A DNA stretch of 34,405 bases from an uncultured Clostridia bacterium (GCA_947581755.1 CANPVN010000017.1:1-34405); one strand, 5' to 3'. Shown: positions 23,901-33,022, counted from the stretch's first letter. Made by a program: numbers and translations. The notes: generated by a model not told the origin, from the letters alone.

Positions 23901-25351
23901 CTGTCTCCTCCCGGATATTTTACTCTTCTGTGATATTGTCCGCCGAACGCATCTATGATAGTGGTTCGTATTACATCGAGATCTCTCATGGTGATGTCGC
24001 AGTTATCGAATTGTCCCTGCGATATTCTTTGATGAATGAGGGAATGTAAAAGTTTATCGACTTTTTCGGCGTCGGGATTGTCCATCGCTCTTATCGCGGC
24101 TTCTCCGCTGTCGCAAATCATAATTATCGCCGCAATCTTACTGCGTGGCGTCGGTCCGACATAAGCATAGTCTTTTTCGTCAACGAAACTGTCCGTCAAT
24201 TGCTTTGCCTTGTGGTAAAACACCGCCAAAGGAAGCGTTCCGTGATGTTCCAATGTAACCACCGCAACCTCTTCGGGTATCCTGTATTCCTTGCACAAAG
24301 AATATCCTTGCGTAGCATGACTCCTTATTATATCCGCGGAAACTTCGGGCAATATATCGTCATGAGGATTATAATCCGATTGATTTTCACTGAAGTATCC
24401 CGGATTTATGAGTTTTCCGACGTCATGATAATATGCACATGCCCTGGCAAGATAGGGATTTTCCCCGATAGCCGTCGCGCATACTTCGGCATAATTTGCC
24501 ACCATAAGTGAATGGTTGAAAGTACCGGGCGCTTCTTCTATAAGTCTTTTTATCAAAGGAGCGTTATGATCCGTCATTTCTATCAATCGGGTATTGGTAA
24601 CAAGGTTGAAAATACTTTCGAACAACGGTTGCAGAATTATGGCAAGAATCAGTTGCGCTATTACCGAAATTCCCATATACAACATGTGAGGCAAAATTCC
24701 CGTAAACTTTGTATAAGGAATCTGACTGAGAGCCAAAATTATACATAGAGAAATAGCGCTGACTATTACGCCTTTTATTATAAAACTCAATTTCTTCACA
24801 TTGTAAGAAACGGTATAAGAAACAAGCGCGCCCAAAACGAAACCGACTACAAACATAACGGTGCAATTCACATAATAAATCGGTTCCTTGTCCATCAGAA
24901 ACGCCTCGCAAAGAAGCGTCAGAAGCACACACGTATTACATGTGAAATTTGAAATAAAGGCGTCTCTTCGTCTTGATAACGGCGCTATCAGATATGCCGT
25001 CAAAAATACAGGCATCAGATATATATCTATAAGTTCGGCATAAATACAAAGAATATAAGTAAAGATAATTGCCGTGAGTTGCGACATCAGATATTTTACA
25101 TTGATAAAGAGTTCCGTTCTCGAGAAATAACAGTAAATCGCAAAAGCCGAAAACAATAAAAGAAAGGCAAATATCAAACTGAGATATGTAGCCAAAGAAG
25201 ATCGGTCGTTTATTTTATCGATGAACAGGTATTTTATCAGAGTAGCCGCCATCGTCAATAAAAACGAGACGAAAATAGTTAAAATCGACAAGACTATTTT
25301 CTTTTGTTTCTTTTCGGAACCTACATTTGAAATATAATTATTTATTTCCAA
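23897..25351 (-). CDS. pgpH: PgpH-type c-di-AMP phosphodiesterase lacking the extracellular domain
   Basis: This 484-residue membrane protein ends in an HD phosphodiesterase domain: APGTFNHSLMVANYAE with His280, CAYYHDVGKL with His309-Asp310, ATQGY, TLEHHGT and CDSGEAA. PgpH/YqfF proteins degrade cyclic di-AMP. Usual members have about 700 residues, with a large 7TMR-HDED domain outside the membrane after helix 1. Here helix 1 (about 17-43) is followed almost at once by the helical bundle (about 50-250), so that domain is missing. The start is TTG at 25351, overlapping phoH by 14 bases with GGGAGGGG upstream. Position between phoH and ybeY matches B. subtilis yqfF. Confidence 0.9.
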   Translation of the reverse strand: MEINNYISNVGSEKKQKKIVLSILTIFVSFLLTMAATLIKYLFIDKINDRSSLATYLSLIFAFLLLFSAFAIYCYFSRTELFINVKYLMSQLTAIIFTYILCIYAELIDIYLMPVFLTAYLIAPLSRRRDAFISNFTCNTCVLLTLLCEAFLMDKEPIYYVNCTVMFVVGFVLGALVSYTVSYNVKKLSFIIKGVIVSAISLCIILALSQIPYTKFTGILPHMLYMGISVIAQLILAIILQPLFESIFNLVTNTRLIEMTDHNAPLIKRLIEEAPGTFNHSLMVANYAEVCATAIGENPYLARACAYYHDVGKLINPGYFSENQSDYNPHDDILPEVSADIIRSHATQGYSLCKEYRIPEEVAVVTLEHHGTLPLAVFYHKAKQLTDSFVDEKDYAYVGPTPRSKIAAIIMICDSGEAAIRAMDNPDAEKVDKLLHSLIHQRISQGQFDNCDITMRDLDVIRTTIIDAFGGQYHRRVKYPGGDR

Positions 25352-26300
25352 GTTTATCCCCTCCCGCTTTGGAATACGCCTGCACTATTCTTTGAACCAA
25401 TTCGTGACGCACTATGTCTTTTTCGCTTAGAATGCAGACTTTTATATCTTCGATATCCTTAAGTATCTTTACGGCTTGAATAAGACCGCTTTTTGCCCCC
25501 GAGGGCAAATCCACTTGAGTAATATCGCCGGTAACTATTATTTTACTACCGAATCCCAATCTTGTCAAAAACATTTTCATCTGTTCTTCGGTGGTATTTT
25601 GCGCTTCATCGAGAATTATGAAAGAGTCGGAAAGCGTTCTGCCTCGCATATATGCAAGCGGCGCTATCTCTATTACTCCGCGCTCCATAAGCCTGGTGTA
25701 ACCGTCCAATCCCAACATATCTCCGAGAGCATCGTACAAAGGTCTGAGATAAGGATCTACTTTTGTCTGTAAATCTCCCGGCAAAAATCCGAGTTTTTCG
25801 CCTGCTTCCAACGCAGGTCTCGATAAAATAATCTTCTGCGTTTGTCCCGCCTTATATGCCATAACGGCAAGCGCTACGGCAAGATAAGTCTTACCCGTGC
25901 CTGCAGGTCCTACTCCGAAAACCACGGTGTTTTCTTTTATCGCTTTGACATATTCCCGCTGTCCGAAAGTTTTGCATTTTATCTGTCTGCCTTTTGCTGT
26001 AACCGCAACCACTTCTTTGGAAAGTCCTATTATATCGTCGGGCTTGTCCGATTCGATGAGGTCTATACTTTGTCTGACTTTTTCTCGGTCGATTTCATAC
26101 CCGTCGGACAACAACTTTATCAGCGAACGAATAAGCATTTCCGCCTTAACGACATTTTCTTCCTCTCCGACTACCCTGACTCCGTCCGAAAAAATTTTTA
26201 CCGCTACCGAAAACGCTTTTTCGATGAGCAAAATATTTTCGTCGAAATTGCCGAAAAGACTCGATATTAAATCTTGTGAAAATACTATTTCTTTGGTCAT
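25338..26300 (-). CDS. phoH: PhoH-like ATPase
   Basis: This 320-residue PhoH-family P-loop protein has an N-terminal KH-like part, Walker A GPAGTGKTYLAVALAV (about residues 131-146), SRPALEAGEKLGFLPGD and Walker B FIILDEAQNTT. The family is linked to RNA metabolism and ribosome maturation, which fits its neighbours ybeY and era. The ribosome site is modest (GGAG, 5 bases before ATG). It lies 13 bases after yqfD and overlaps pgpH. Confidence 0.96.
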   Translation of the reverse strand: MTKEIVFSQDLISSLFGNFDENILLIEKAFSVAVKIFSDGVRVVGEEENVVKAEMLIRSLIKLLSDGYEIDREKVRQSIDLIESDKPDDIIGLSKEVVAVTAKGRQIKCKTFGQREYVKAIKENTVVFGVGPAGTGKTYLAVALAVMAYKAGQTQKIILSRPALEAGEKLGFLPGDLQTKVDPYLRPLYDALGDMLGLDGYTRLMERGVIEIAPLAYMRGRTLSDSFIILDEAQNTTEEQMKMFLTRLGFGSKIIVTGDITQVDLPSGAKSGLIQAVKILKDIEDIKVCILSEKDIVRHELVQRIVQAYSKAGGDKLGNK

Positions 26301-26313
26301 ATTGCTCCGTTTT

Positions 26314-27456
26314 TTATATTAAAGGCATTTCCGCCTGTAAAAACAAATCCGCTTTTGTCAGATTGCCGCCGATGTCGGTTTTTACGAGTATCGCTTCGGT
26401 TTCGCTTCCGCCGCAAGAAATTATCATTTCGAGAATTTTTTCTTTTTTCCAACTTTCTATCGCACCGTCAATGTCATTGTCGATTATGTCCCGACATGTT
26501 TCATAATATACCGTACGAGTATATTTTATAGGGAAAAACAAATTTTCGGTAAGAAATTGCCGCTTCGTTTCCTGTCGGAAAGTTCGAAACTCAACGGGTT
26601 TTTTGCCGCCTATCTTAAGACCGAAAATCTCGAATGATGAACGCACCTCTTTATTGCCGGTGTCTTTCTCGGTCATTACCGTTTCCGAAAATATCGTGCT
26701 TGCGGTAAAAGAAACTATTCCGTACACTCGCCCCTTGGCATTCCGAAGTCCCAACGATTCTCCGTTAGTATCGAATATTTCTCCGGAAATAAGTTCGGTG
26801 CCCGCAGATATATTATCTCCGATATTCACTTTTGCCGTACCCTCGTCAACGATTATTCGCGTGATGCGAGCATCGTACTTGCTGACAAGAGAAATTTCGG
26901 GCTCGGTTATGGGATTCGTAAATTCCGTATCTTCGAATACGGTTATCTTCAAAGTAGTACCGACTATCTCAACCGAACTTTCGGCTATCCCATCCATATC
27001 GTTCAGCAGCATGCGGACTCCGAAAGCATCGAGTTTTCTTTTAACCATTCCCACCGCTATGCCGTTATCTTCGAGTCTTCGCTCGATACTTAAAGAATCC
27101 GTTCTTTCGTTTCCGCCGATTTCCACTTTCCAGATGAAATTTTCTCCGATAATCGAGACGGTCCCGAAAATTATCACACCGATAATCAAGCCTATACGAC
27201 TCAATGCGGATTTCAGAAATTTTGAAATGCCGTATTCCCCAACTATGCTATAATTATAGCATAGCTTTTCCAAAATAGCAAAAGTTTTTTTGCATTGTTT
27301 CTTTTTTATATTAAAAAACATCGATTTGGGAGACTTCCTTTCGACTTTTTCGATGCTTATGTTCTCGTCGGCGAGTTTTGTCAATAAAAAACTCTGGTTA
27401 TATCCGTCGACTTCTATTCGTTTATATCCTTTGAATCGGCTTATAATGTCTCTCAT
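26314..27456 (-). CDS. yqfD: Sporulation protein YqfD
   Basis: A 380-residue membrane protein of the YqfD (SpoIV-like) family. It has a short cytoplasmic N-terminus, a helix at ALSRIGLIIGVIIFGTVSII, and an extracytoplasmic part starting with a POTRA/FtsQ-like module (SIERRLEDNGIAVGMVKRKLDAFGVRMLLND). YqfD is made in the mother cell and needed at a late engulfment stage; its exact activity is unknown. The ATG at 27456 overlaps the yqfC stop as ATGA; the frame is open further upstream but that would run through yqfC. Confidence 0.92.
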   Translation of the reverse strand: MRDIISRFKGYKRIEVDGYNQSFLLTKLADENISIEKVERKSPKSMFFNIKKKQCKKTFAILEKLCYNYSIVGEYGISKFLKSALSRIGLIIGVIIFGTVSIIGENFIWKVEIGGNERTDSLSIERRLEDNGIAVGMVKRKLDAFGVRMLLNDMDGIAESSVEIVGTTLKITVFEDTEFTNPITEPEISLVSKYDARITRIIVDEGTAKVNIGDNISAGTELISGEIFDTNGESLGLRNAKGRVYGIVSFTASTIFSETVMTEKDTGNKEVRSSFEIFGLKIGGKKPVEFRTFRQETKRQFLTENLFFPIKYTRTVYYETCRDIIDNDIDGAIESWKKEKILEMIISCGGSETEAILVKTDIGGNLTKADLFLQAEMPLI

Positions 27457-27707
27457 AAATCGTTTATCGTCACTCCCGTTATCTTTCCCGTAAGAGTTAT
27501 TGCATTTTGTTCGAGCCCTTCTATATTCAATTCGCCGCTTATCTCTATAATTTTTCGGGCGCATAACAAAACGATTTTTTCGTCGCTTATCTTTGTTATC
27601 TTCCGAAAGCCGTCAACATACAACGCGTTGCCCCCCAAATGTATGATATTAAATTCGGGCGTGAACTTATTACCGACACTTTTTATCGCTTCATTGAAAA
27701 AACTCAT
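27453..27707 (-). CDS. yqfC: Sporulation protein YqfC (YabP family)
   Basis: An 84-residue YabP/YqfC-family protein with the typical HLGGNALYVDGFRKITKISDEKI core and IEISGELNIEGL end. It is the first gene of the yqfC-yqfD-phoH-pgpH-ybeY-era-yqzL-recO operon. AGGGGG lies 5 bases before the ATG. Upstream, CATAGATT resembles a sigma-E -10 element but no convincing -35 is seen. Housekeeping genes downstream would need a second promoter that I did not find. Confidence 0.92.
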   Translation of the reverse strand: MSFFNEAIKSVGNKFTPEFNIIHLGGNALYVDGFRKITKISDEKIVLLCARKIIEISGELNIEGLEQNAITLTGKITGVTINDL

Positions 27708-27765
27708 AATTCCCCCTTAAATTAATCTATGAAGAATATCTCTTAAAAATGATATCGGCTTATGC

Positions 27766-27794
27766 TTGATAAATACCTTTTTTTATGTTACAAT
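27766..27794 (+). promoter_or_regulatory. Sigma-A promoter of rqcP-ispDF, predicting a leaderless mRNA
   Basis: TTGATA (27766-27771) and TACAAT (27789-27794) are 17 bases apart. The normal distance from the -10 places the first transcribed base at about 27801, which is the A of the rqcP ATG. No ribosome binding site precedes that ATG. Confidence 0.8.
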
Positions 27795-27800
27795 ACTTAT

Positions 27801-28046
27801 ATGAGAATAGATAAATTTTTAAAAGTTTCGAGAATATTAAAACGACGCAGCGTCGCAAACGATGCGTGTTCCGCAAACCGCGTAAGCGTAAACGGTGTGG
27901 TTAAAAAACCTTCTTACCAACTGAAAACAGGAGACGTTGTGGAAATAGTATTCGGAACAAACACTCTGAAATTCCGTGTCGTCTCTTTGAAAGAAACCGT
28001 CAAAAAAGAAGAAGCGGAGACTATGTATGAAGTCATCAACGATTAA
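27801..28046 (+). CDS. rqcP: RqcP, S4-domain ribosome quality control factor
   Basis: This 81-residue S4 RNA-binding protein closely follows B. subtilis RqcP (YabO): MRIDKFLKVSRILKRR at the start, SVNGVVKKPSYQLKTGD in the middle and KKEEAETMY at the end. RqcP works with RqcH to add alanine tails to stalled nascent chains on 50S subunits. The ATG at 27801 aligns with the family start. A frame-compatible ATG at 27762 lies upstream of the promoter -35 and is rejected. The gene overlaps ispDF by 20 bases in another frame. Confidence 0.93.
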   Translation: MRIDKFLKVSRILKRRSVANDACSANRVSVNGVVKKPSYQLKTGDVVEIVFGTNTLKFRVVSLKETVKKEEAETMYEVIND

Positions 28047-29136
28047 AGCCGTGATTTTGTGCGCAGGTTCGGGGTCTCGCACAGGTCTTTCATATAACAA
28101 AGTTCTGCATTACTTCGGCGCTAAAACGGCTGTCGAGTATTGTATCGACGCCTTCCATGCCGCAGATATTACCGATATAACCTTGGTCGCCGCGCAAAGA
28201 GACAAAGATAGGCTACGCGCTCTTGTCCCCGATCCTTCCGTTAAAATTTGCGACGGCGGAGAAACCAGATTCCAAAGCGTAAAAAACGCGCTGGAAACTT
28301 TGGATGATTGCGATATAGTTGTCATCCATGACGGCGCACGCCCTTTCGTCACTCCCGAAACAATAAAGGATTCCGTTATATCGGCGCAAAAATTCGGCAG
28401 TGGTATCGCGGCAGTCCCCGCTCTCGATACCGTAAAAATCGCCGAGGACGGAATAATAACGAGCCACCTTAAAAGAAAAAATACTTTCCTTATTCAAACT
28501 CCTCAAGCATTTGATTACGGTCTTATCTCACGCGCCTATTCAAAAGCCCGAGGCGAATTTACCGACGATAGCGAAGTCTTTCAAATTACAGGAAAAAACA
28601 TTCATTTAAGCCATGGGGAATATGCAAATATAAAGATAACGCGTCCAGAAGATTTGTTTGCATTGCCTCGGGGCGTATTTGCGGGAATAGGTTTCGATCT
28701 TCATACCGCCGAATTCGGTAATGAAATAACTTTGGGCGGAATAAAAATTCCTTGTGATATGCGTCTTGTGGGTCACAGCGACGCAGATGTTCTTATCCAT
28801 GCGATTATGGATGCTCTGCTTTCTGCAGAGGGACTTCCCGATATAGGCGTTCTTTTCCCCGACACCGACGACGCATATCTCAACATAGACAGTACCGTCT
28901 TACTGACAAAAGTCCTGTCTTTGATGAAAAAGGAAATATCAAGCATATCATGCGTCATTATAGCGCAGAAGCCGAAACTCGCTTCTTACATTCCCCTTAT
29001 GCGGGAAAAACTTGCTTCCGTTCTGAATATAAGTCGCGAAAAGATAAATATTTCCGCAACGACAACGGAACATCTCGGTTTGATAGGAGACGGAAAAGCG
29101 ATCGCCGCTTCCGCAATGACTCTGTTGAAAGATTAA
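28027..29136 (+). CDS. ispDF: Bifunctional IspD-IspF of the MEP isoprenoid pathway
   Basis: This 369-residue fusion catalyses two non-consecutive steps of the MEP pathway. The N-terminal IspD (about 1-215) joins CTP to methylerythritol phosphate: CAGSGSRTGLSYNK, VIHDGARPFV, TPQAF. The C-terminal IspF (about 217-369) forms the cyclic diphosphate: GIGFDLHTAEFG with zinc Asp and His, GHSDADVLIHAIMDALL, FPDTDDAY, ATTTEHLGLIGDG. The motifs are intact. The product consumes CTP. The start overlaps rqcP, with GCGGAG 7 bases upstream, so translation is coupled. It converges on gerC with overlapping stops (both TAA within TTAA at 29133-29136) and no terminator between them. Confidence 0.97.
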   Translation: MKSSTIKAVILCAGSGSRTGLSYNKVLHYFGAKTAVEYCIDAFHAADITDITLVAAQRDKDRLRALVPDPSVKICDGGETRFQSVKNALETLDDCDIVVIHDGARPFVTPETIKDSVISAQKFGSGIAAVPALDTVKIAEDGIITSHLKRKNTFLIQTPQAFDYGLISRAYSKARGEFTDDSEVFQITGKNIHLSHGEYANIKITRPEDLFALPRGVFAGIGFDLHTAEFGNEITLGGIKIPCDMRLVGHSDADVLIHAIMDALLSAEGLPDIGVLFPDTDDAYLNIDSTVLLTKVLSLMKKEISSISCVIIAQKPKLASYIPLMREKLASVLNISREKINISATTTEHLGLIGDGKAIAASAMTLLKD

Positions 29137-30452
29137 ACTATTTCTATTTTGAAATCATATTGAAATTCCACGTTTTTGAATAAATTATCTTTATCGGGTT
29201 CGGACTCGAATTTCGAAACCGAAGTTCTGTAAAATTTATTGTTAAGCCCCATAATATCGCAATCGAGTTCCGTCGCCTTGTTCCGACAACTCTCGATTTG
29301 TTTTACCACATACTCTTCCACATGTTCCGAAAGACGTTTATATAATTTATCGCTTTCGAATCCTTGCTCGTAACGCAAGATATTCATGTAGCGTCGATCC
29401 TCTATTTCGAGTTTCATTTGCAACTTGATTTTGAGGATTTTTCTGCCATCGTCTTCGAATTTTGCAGAGGTAGAAAGATTTTTAGACTTCATAGTCAAGG
29501 GAATTTCGGGAATGTTATTTCCGAAAATATCGATATTGCGGAGAAAAACAGAACCGATACTTACCTTTTTATCCAACCAATTCAAACCTTTGAATTCCGC
29601 TTCGCCAATAGTGCCCAACAATTTTCCCGATTTGAAAATAAAGACGATGTCGCTTTTATCAAGTTCGGACTTTTCTTGTCCTCCGTCGCCGCCGCCACTC
29701 TCTCCTGAATTTCCTCCGCTTCCGCCGCTTTCTCCTCCTTTGCCGCCGCCGCTTTGACCTCCTTCGCTTTGACCGCCGCCGCTACCTCCGCTTTGACCGC
29801 CGCCGCTCTCTTGAGAAGAGTTTTTGCCGCCGCTACCGCCTTCTTGTTCGGACTCTGTTTGCAAAGCGGGTATATAAGCGACCTTTGACTTGGAATTGGT
29901 AAGATTGAGAAACTTCAAAAGCGAAACTCTTACCATGTGCACACCGTAGTGCGCATAAGAAATAAAACTGCTGAGTCCCATGCTGTCTATTTCACTGAAA
30001 GTACTCGCTTTTTGCAACAATTCGTCGGCGGTTCCTTCTTTGGGTGAGACTATGGTTATCTCGGGATTTACTTCTCCCGAAGAAACGAGATATTCAAGAG
30101 TCGGAACGGGATCGCCTTCAATGAATTTCTTCCCTAAAATGATAAGTCCGCAATGCCCGAGTTCCACGGCTTTTCCCGTCTTTATATTCATATTTTCGAC
30201 AGCCTCTCCGAGAGATTTTCCCGTTGCGTAAATCAATTTTTGGCTGCCTTGATCTCCTTGTTTGGGGACTATAATCTGCGCGGAAACTTTCAAACCGTCG
30301 GACTTTTCGTCAACATCTATCCCCAAAGAAGATACCATAATACGGTTATTTATGTCAGGGCGTTTTGTCAGTCCGCTCGGCCACATAAAAAGTACTATTA
30401 TAAAAATCACTATTCCGATTTTTATGAGCAAATTTCTTGTTTCATGCTTCAT
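29133..30452 (-). CDS. Ger(x)C-family germinant receptor subunit with Gly/Ser linker and no lipobox
   Basis: This 439-residue C subunit of a GerA-type germinant receptor has an N-terminal Ger(x)C domain (DINNRIMVSSLGIDVDE, ELGHCGLIILGKKF, YLVSSGEVNPEI) and the C-terminal domain (FKGLNWLDKKVSIGSVFLRN onward). Two features differ from the family. The N-terminal helix (about 8-24) is followed by WPSGLTKRPDINN instead of a GCWD-type lipobox, so it is probably held by the helix, not lipidated. Residues about 200-262 are a low-complexity Gly/Ser/Gln stretch between the domains. The start overlaps gerB by 11 bases. Converges on ispDF. Confidence 0.88.
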   Translation of the reverse strand: MKHETRNLLIKIGIVIFIIVLFMWPSGLTKRPDINNRIMVSSLGIDVDEKSDGLKVSAQIIVPKQGDQGSQKLIYATGKSLGEAVENMNIKTGKAVELGHCGLIILGKKFIEGDPVPTLEYLVSSGEVNPEITIVSPKEGTADELLQKASTFSEIDSMGLSSFISYAHYGVHMVRVSLLKFLNLTNSKSKVAYIPALQTESEQEGGSGGKNSSQESGGGQSGGSGGGQSEGGQSGGGKGGESGGSGGNSGESGGGDGGQEKSELDKSDIVFIFKSGKLLGTIGEAEFKGLNWLDKKVSIGSVFLRNIDIFGNNIPEIPLTMKSKNLSTSAKFEDDGRKILKIKLQMKLEIEDRRYMNILRYEQGFESDKLYKRLSEHVEEYVVKQIESCRNKATELDCDIMGLNNKFYRTSVSKFESEPDKDNLFKNVEFQYDFKIEIV

Positions 30453-31569
30453 CTTCGGCTTTCATCTCCTCTTTCTGCTTTCTTTTCTCCCAAAGTTTTT
30501 TGATTGACGCCGACAAAAGAACGAAAACAGGCAATATGAACTCGAAAAACATTGTAAAATATACCATTATGCCCGTTGCAAAAGTATATAAAACTTGATC
30601 CGACTTAAACACAAAAACAGAAACGATATATAATATCACAGCCGCTATGGCAGATATTATCGGGTAATTTTCCTTCTCGAAAATATATGCTATGTTTCGG
30701 GTAACCATATAAAAAAGCAAAATCGCTTCGATAAAGACCGTAATTATCCAAATCGTGAAAATCAACAAGTCAAAACGTCCGTATGTGTGACTCGTAGAGA
30801 AAAGCGATAAATTACTGATATTATGTCCGAAATCCAACAACTCGGGAATATTCGTATAACTTGAAAAAAGTATGCAGGAAAAGAATACGACCAAAAGCGA
30901 CGACACGGCAAATCCTATCAAACTCCAACCGACGAAAAATTTACTCTGCTTGATTTTCCCCATAAAGATAAACAGCAAGGAAAAATCCGCATACCAAATG
31001 GGAAAATGGTATATGCCCGTAAAAAACTTTTTTGGCGAGATATTCAGAAACGGCAAAAGATTTTCAAAATCTATGTTACCTACGAACATCACCATAAGCA
31101 CGATCATGCTGATTAAAATATACGGGCAGAGAAACTCGGAAAATCTGCCTATGGAACGCAAAGTCTTTACAGCGCAAAAGGCAAATAAAAACACCAAAGG
31201 AATCACGCTTATCGGCCAGGAAATATTTACCGTGGCGCTTATTGTAAAAAACAATTTGATCTCATTTATCGCAAGACTTATCTTTATGATCTGATAAAAT
31301 GCAAATACAGCCACCAACGCCTTAGCCGTTATTCTCCCCAATGTCTGTTCGAGAATCTCGTAAAAAGTCAAGTCGGGAAAAAGTCTGAAGATATATAAAA
31401 TCATCAAAAGTATTATAAATTCGATGAGTAAAGCGATTGCGATCACAAGATATCCGTCGTGTCCCGCTATCTTCAGAATGAGCGTGGGAAACATAAACAG
31501 CTTGAGAGCCATGGTAAGAATAAAAACCAAAATGGTGAATTGCTTCGTATTGATAAGTTTTTGCATCAT
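30442..31569 (-). CDS. GerB-family germinant receptor permease subunit
   Basis: This 375-residue protein has about ten membrane helices of the amino acid/polyamine/organocation fold, as in GerAB/GerKB. The family features visible are the N-terminal LINTKQFTILVFIL helix, the FYEILEQTLG segment and the membrane-spanning run to KKLWEKRKQK. B subunits bind the germinant, with the A and C partners, in the spore inner membrane. ATGA overlap with gerA; overlaps gerC downstream. The germinant cannot be told from the sequence. Confidence 0.92.
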   Translation of the reverse strand: MMQKLINTKQFTILVFILTMALKLFMFPTLILKIAGHDGYLVIAIALLIEFIILLMILYIFRLFPDLTFYEILEQTLGRITAKALVAVFAFYQIIKISLAINEIKLFFTISATVNISWPISVIPLVFLFAFCAVKTLRSIGRFSEFLCPYILISMIVLMVMFVGNIDFENLLPFLNISPKKFFTGIYHFPIWYADFSLLFIFMGKIKQSKFFVGWSLIGFAVSSLLVVFFSCILFSSYTNIPELLDFGHNISNLSLFSTSHTYGRFDLLIFTIWIITVFIEAILLFYMVTRNIAYIFEKENYPIISAIAAVILYIVSVFVFKSDQVLYTFATGIMVYFTMFFEFILPVFVLLSASIKKLWEKRKQKEEMKAEDEA

Positions 31570-32987
31570 TTTTGCCTCGTCTCATTTATATTTGATATTG
31601 ATTTAGGACGTTTTTTCATATCGAGCAAAGGACGCTTGACAAGCGCATCCTTCAAATCATCGAATACGAGCGGAGCAAAAGGAGCCATGAAGGGTGTTCC
31701 GAAACTGTCGAGAGATACAATATAAAAAAGCACAAACATTGTAGCATATAAAAGTCCGAACAAGCCCGCCAGACCGCCTGCAAATACAAATACCACTCTT
31801 AAAATCGAAAAAATACCGACGTCGTTGGGTACTGCGTACAAGGCAATCGAACTCAATGCAACGAACATTACCGAAGGCGAACTTATCACTCCCGCGTTTA
31901 CCGCAGTCTCGCCCAAAACGAGTCCCCCGACGATACTCATAGCCATTCCCACCGCTCTCGGCATTCTTACGCTCGCTTCTCGTATGATTTCAAACAACAA
32001 TATCACAAACAAAATTTCGGGAACAGGTGAAAGCGGAATGCCTTTTATCGCGTCCATCAAAGTCACTAAAAATCTCAGAGGGATAACGTCATAATGAAAC
32101 ACTTGCAAGGCAACATACAACCCGGGCAAAAGAACTGCGATAATTATGGAGATATATCTTATGAATCTGAGAAAAGTGGAAAAGGAATGACGCTCATAAT
32201 AATCCTGACTGTTCTGAAAATCCTCGATGAATAAAAAAGGTATGGTTATTGCCATGGGAGAACCGTCAACAAGCAGCACAATTCTTCCTTCGAGCATTTT
32301 CGCAACAACTATATCGGGTTTTTCGGTTACGCCCGTCTGATGAAATAAAGATAAAGGATGAGGTTCCAAAAGCGGTTGCAGATAATGACTGTCTACCAAA
32401 GAGTCTATATTTATCGTATTGATTTTCTTTCGTATCTTTTCCACAAGTTCGGGTTGTACTATTGTAGAGATATAAAGCATCGCCACGGTGGTATTGCTGA
32501 CTTTTCCCACGATAAATTTTTCTATAGCCAAAGCGGGTGTTCGGAGTCTCCTCTCTATCAATGAAAGATTTGTCTTGAGATCTTCTATAAAGCCCTCTCT
32601 CGGACCTTTCGTCACCGCTTCCGTCGGAGGCTCCATAACGGATCTTTTTTCGTATTTTCTGACATTTATTATAAGCCAACCCTTACTGCCCTCTATAGCA
32701 AGCGCGGCGTCACCCGAAAGTAAACTTTCGATAATTTTCGTTTTTTCGGTCTCTTTGGTTATTTCTCCGTTATAAACGGTACTCTTTTTGACATCGTCGA
32801 GATCCTTTGCCGTACACTTATGCTCTACGGCAAACAAGATTTCCCTTATCGCCTCGGAATCGGACATATCGGGGTCAAACAACAAAACTCCGTTGCGAGT
32901 CCCGCTTTTGAATTCCCGCTTACCCATTCTTTCTTTGGTGGCAAATACGTCTAATATGGAATTTACTTTGTTTTCGAATTTGCTCAT
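31566..32987 (-). CDS. GerA-family germinant receptor ion-channel subunit
   Basis: This 473-residue A subunit has a soluble N-terminal half, then family motifs SLIERRLRTPALAIEKFIVGKVSNT, ISTIVQPELVEKI, DSHYLQPLLEPHPLSLFHQTG, EGRIVLLVDGSPMAITIPFLF, and five or so membrane helices (about 275-450) with PRAVGMAMSIVGGLVLGE. GerA subunits assemble into a pentameric ion channel that opens on germinant binding. It is the first gene of the ger operon. Unusually, no clear ribosome site precedes the ATG (AT-rich, acaaatttaattt). The 71 bases upstream contain a 25-bp palindrome. Sporulation-stage sigma-G expression is expected, but I cannot point to a convincing promoter. Confidence 0.95.
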   Translation of the reverse strand: MSKFENKVNSILDVFATKERMGKREFKSGTRNGVLLFDPDMSDSEAIREILFAVEHKCTAKDLDDVKKSTVYNGEITKETEKTKIIESLLSGDAALAIEGSKGWLIINVRKYEKRSVMEPPTEAVTKGPREGFIEDLKTNLSLIERRLRTPALAIEKFIVGKVSNTTVAMLYISTIVQPELVEKIRKKINTINIDSLVDSHYLQPLLEPHPLSLFHQTGVTEKPDIVVAKMLEGRIVLLVDGSPMAITIPFLFIEDFQNSQDYYERHSFSTFLRFIRYISIIIAVLLPGLYVALQVFHYDVIPLRFLVTLMDAIKGIPLSPVPEILFVILLFEIIREASVRMPRAVGMAMSIVGGLVLGETAVNAGVISSPSVMFVALSSIALYAVPNDVGIFSILRVVFVFAGGLAGLFGLLYATMFVLFYIVSLDSFGTPFMAPFAPLVFDDLKDALVKRPLLDMKKRPKSISNINETRQK

Positions 32988-33022
32988 AAATTAAATTTGT
33001 GTATTTTACAGGGTTTTTTATT

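Noticed and set aside
27457..27564. N-terminal extension of YqfD
   Set aside because: It would overlap most of yqfC in another frame; the ATGA overlap start at 27456 matches the family.
27762..27800. Upstream ATG for rqcP at 27762
   Set aside because: It lies before the promoter -35 box, and the added residues do not match RqcP proteins.
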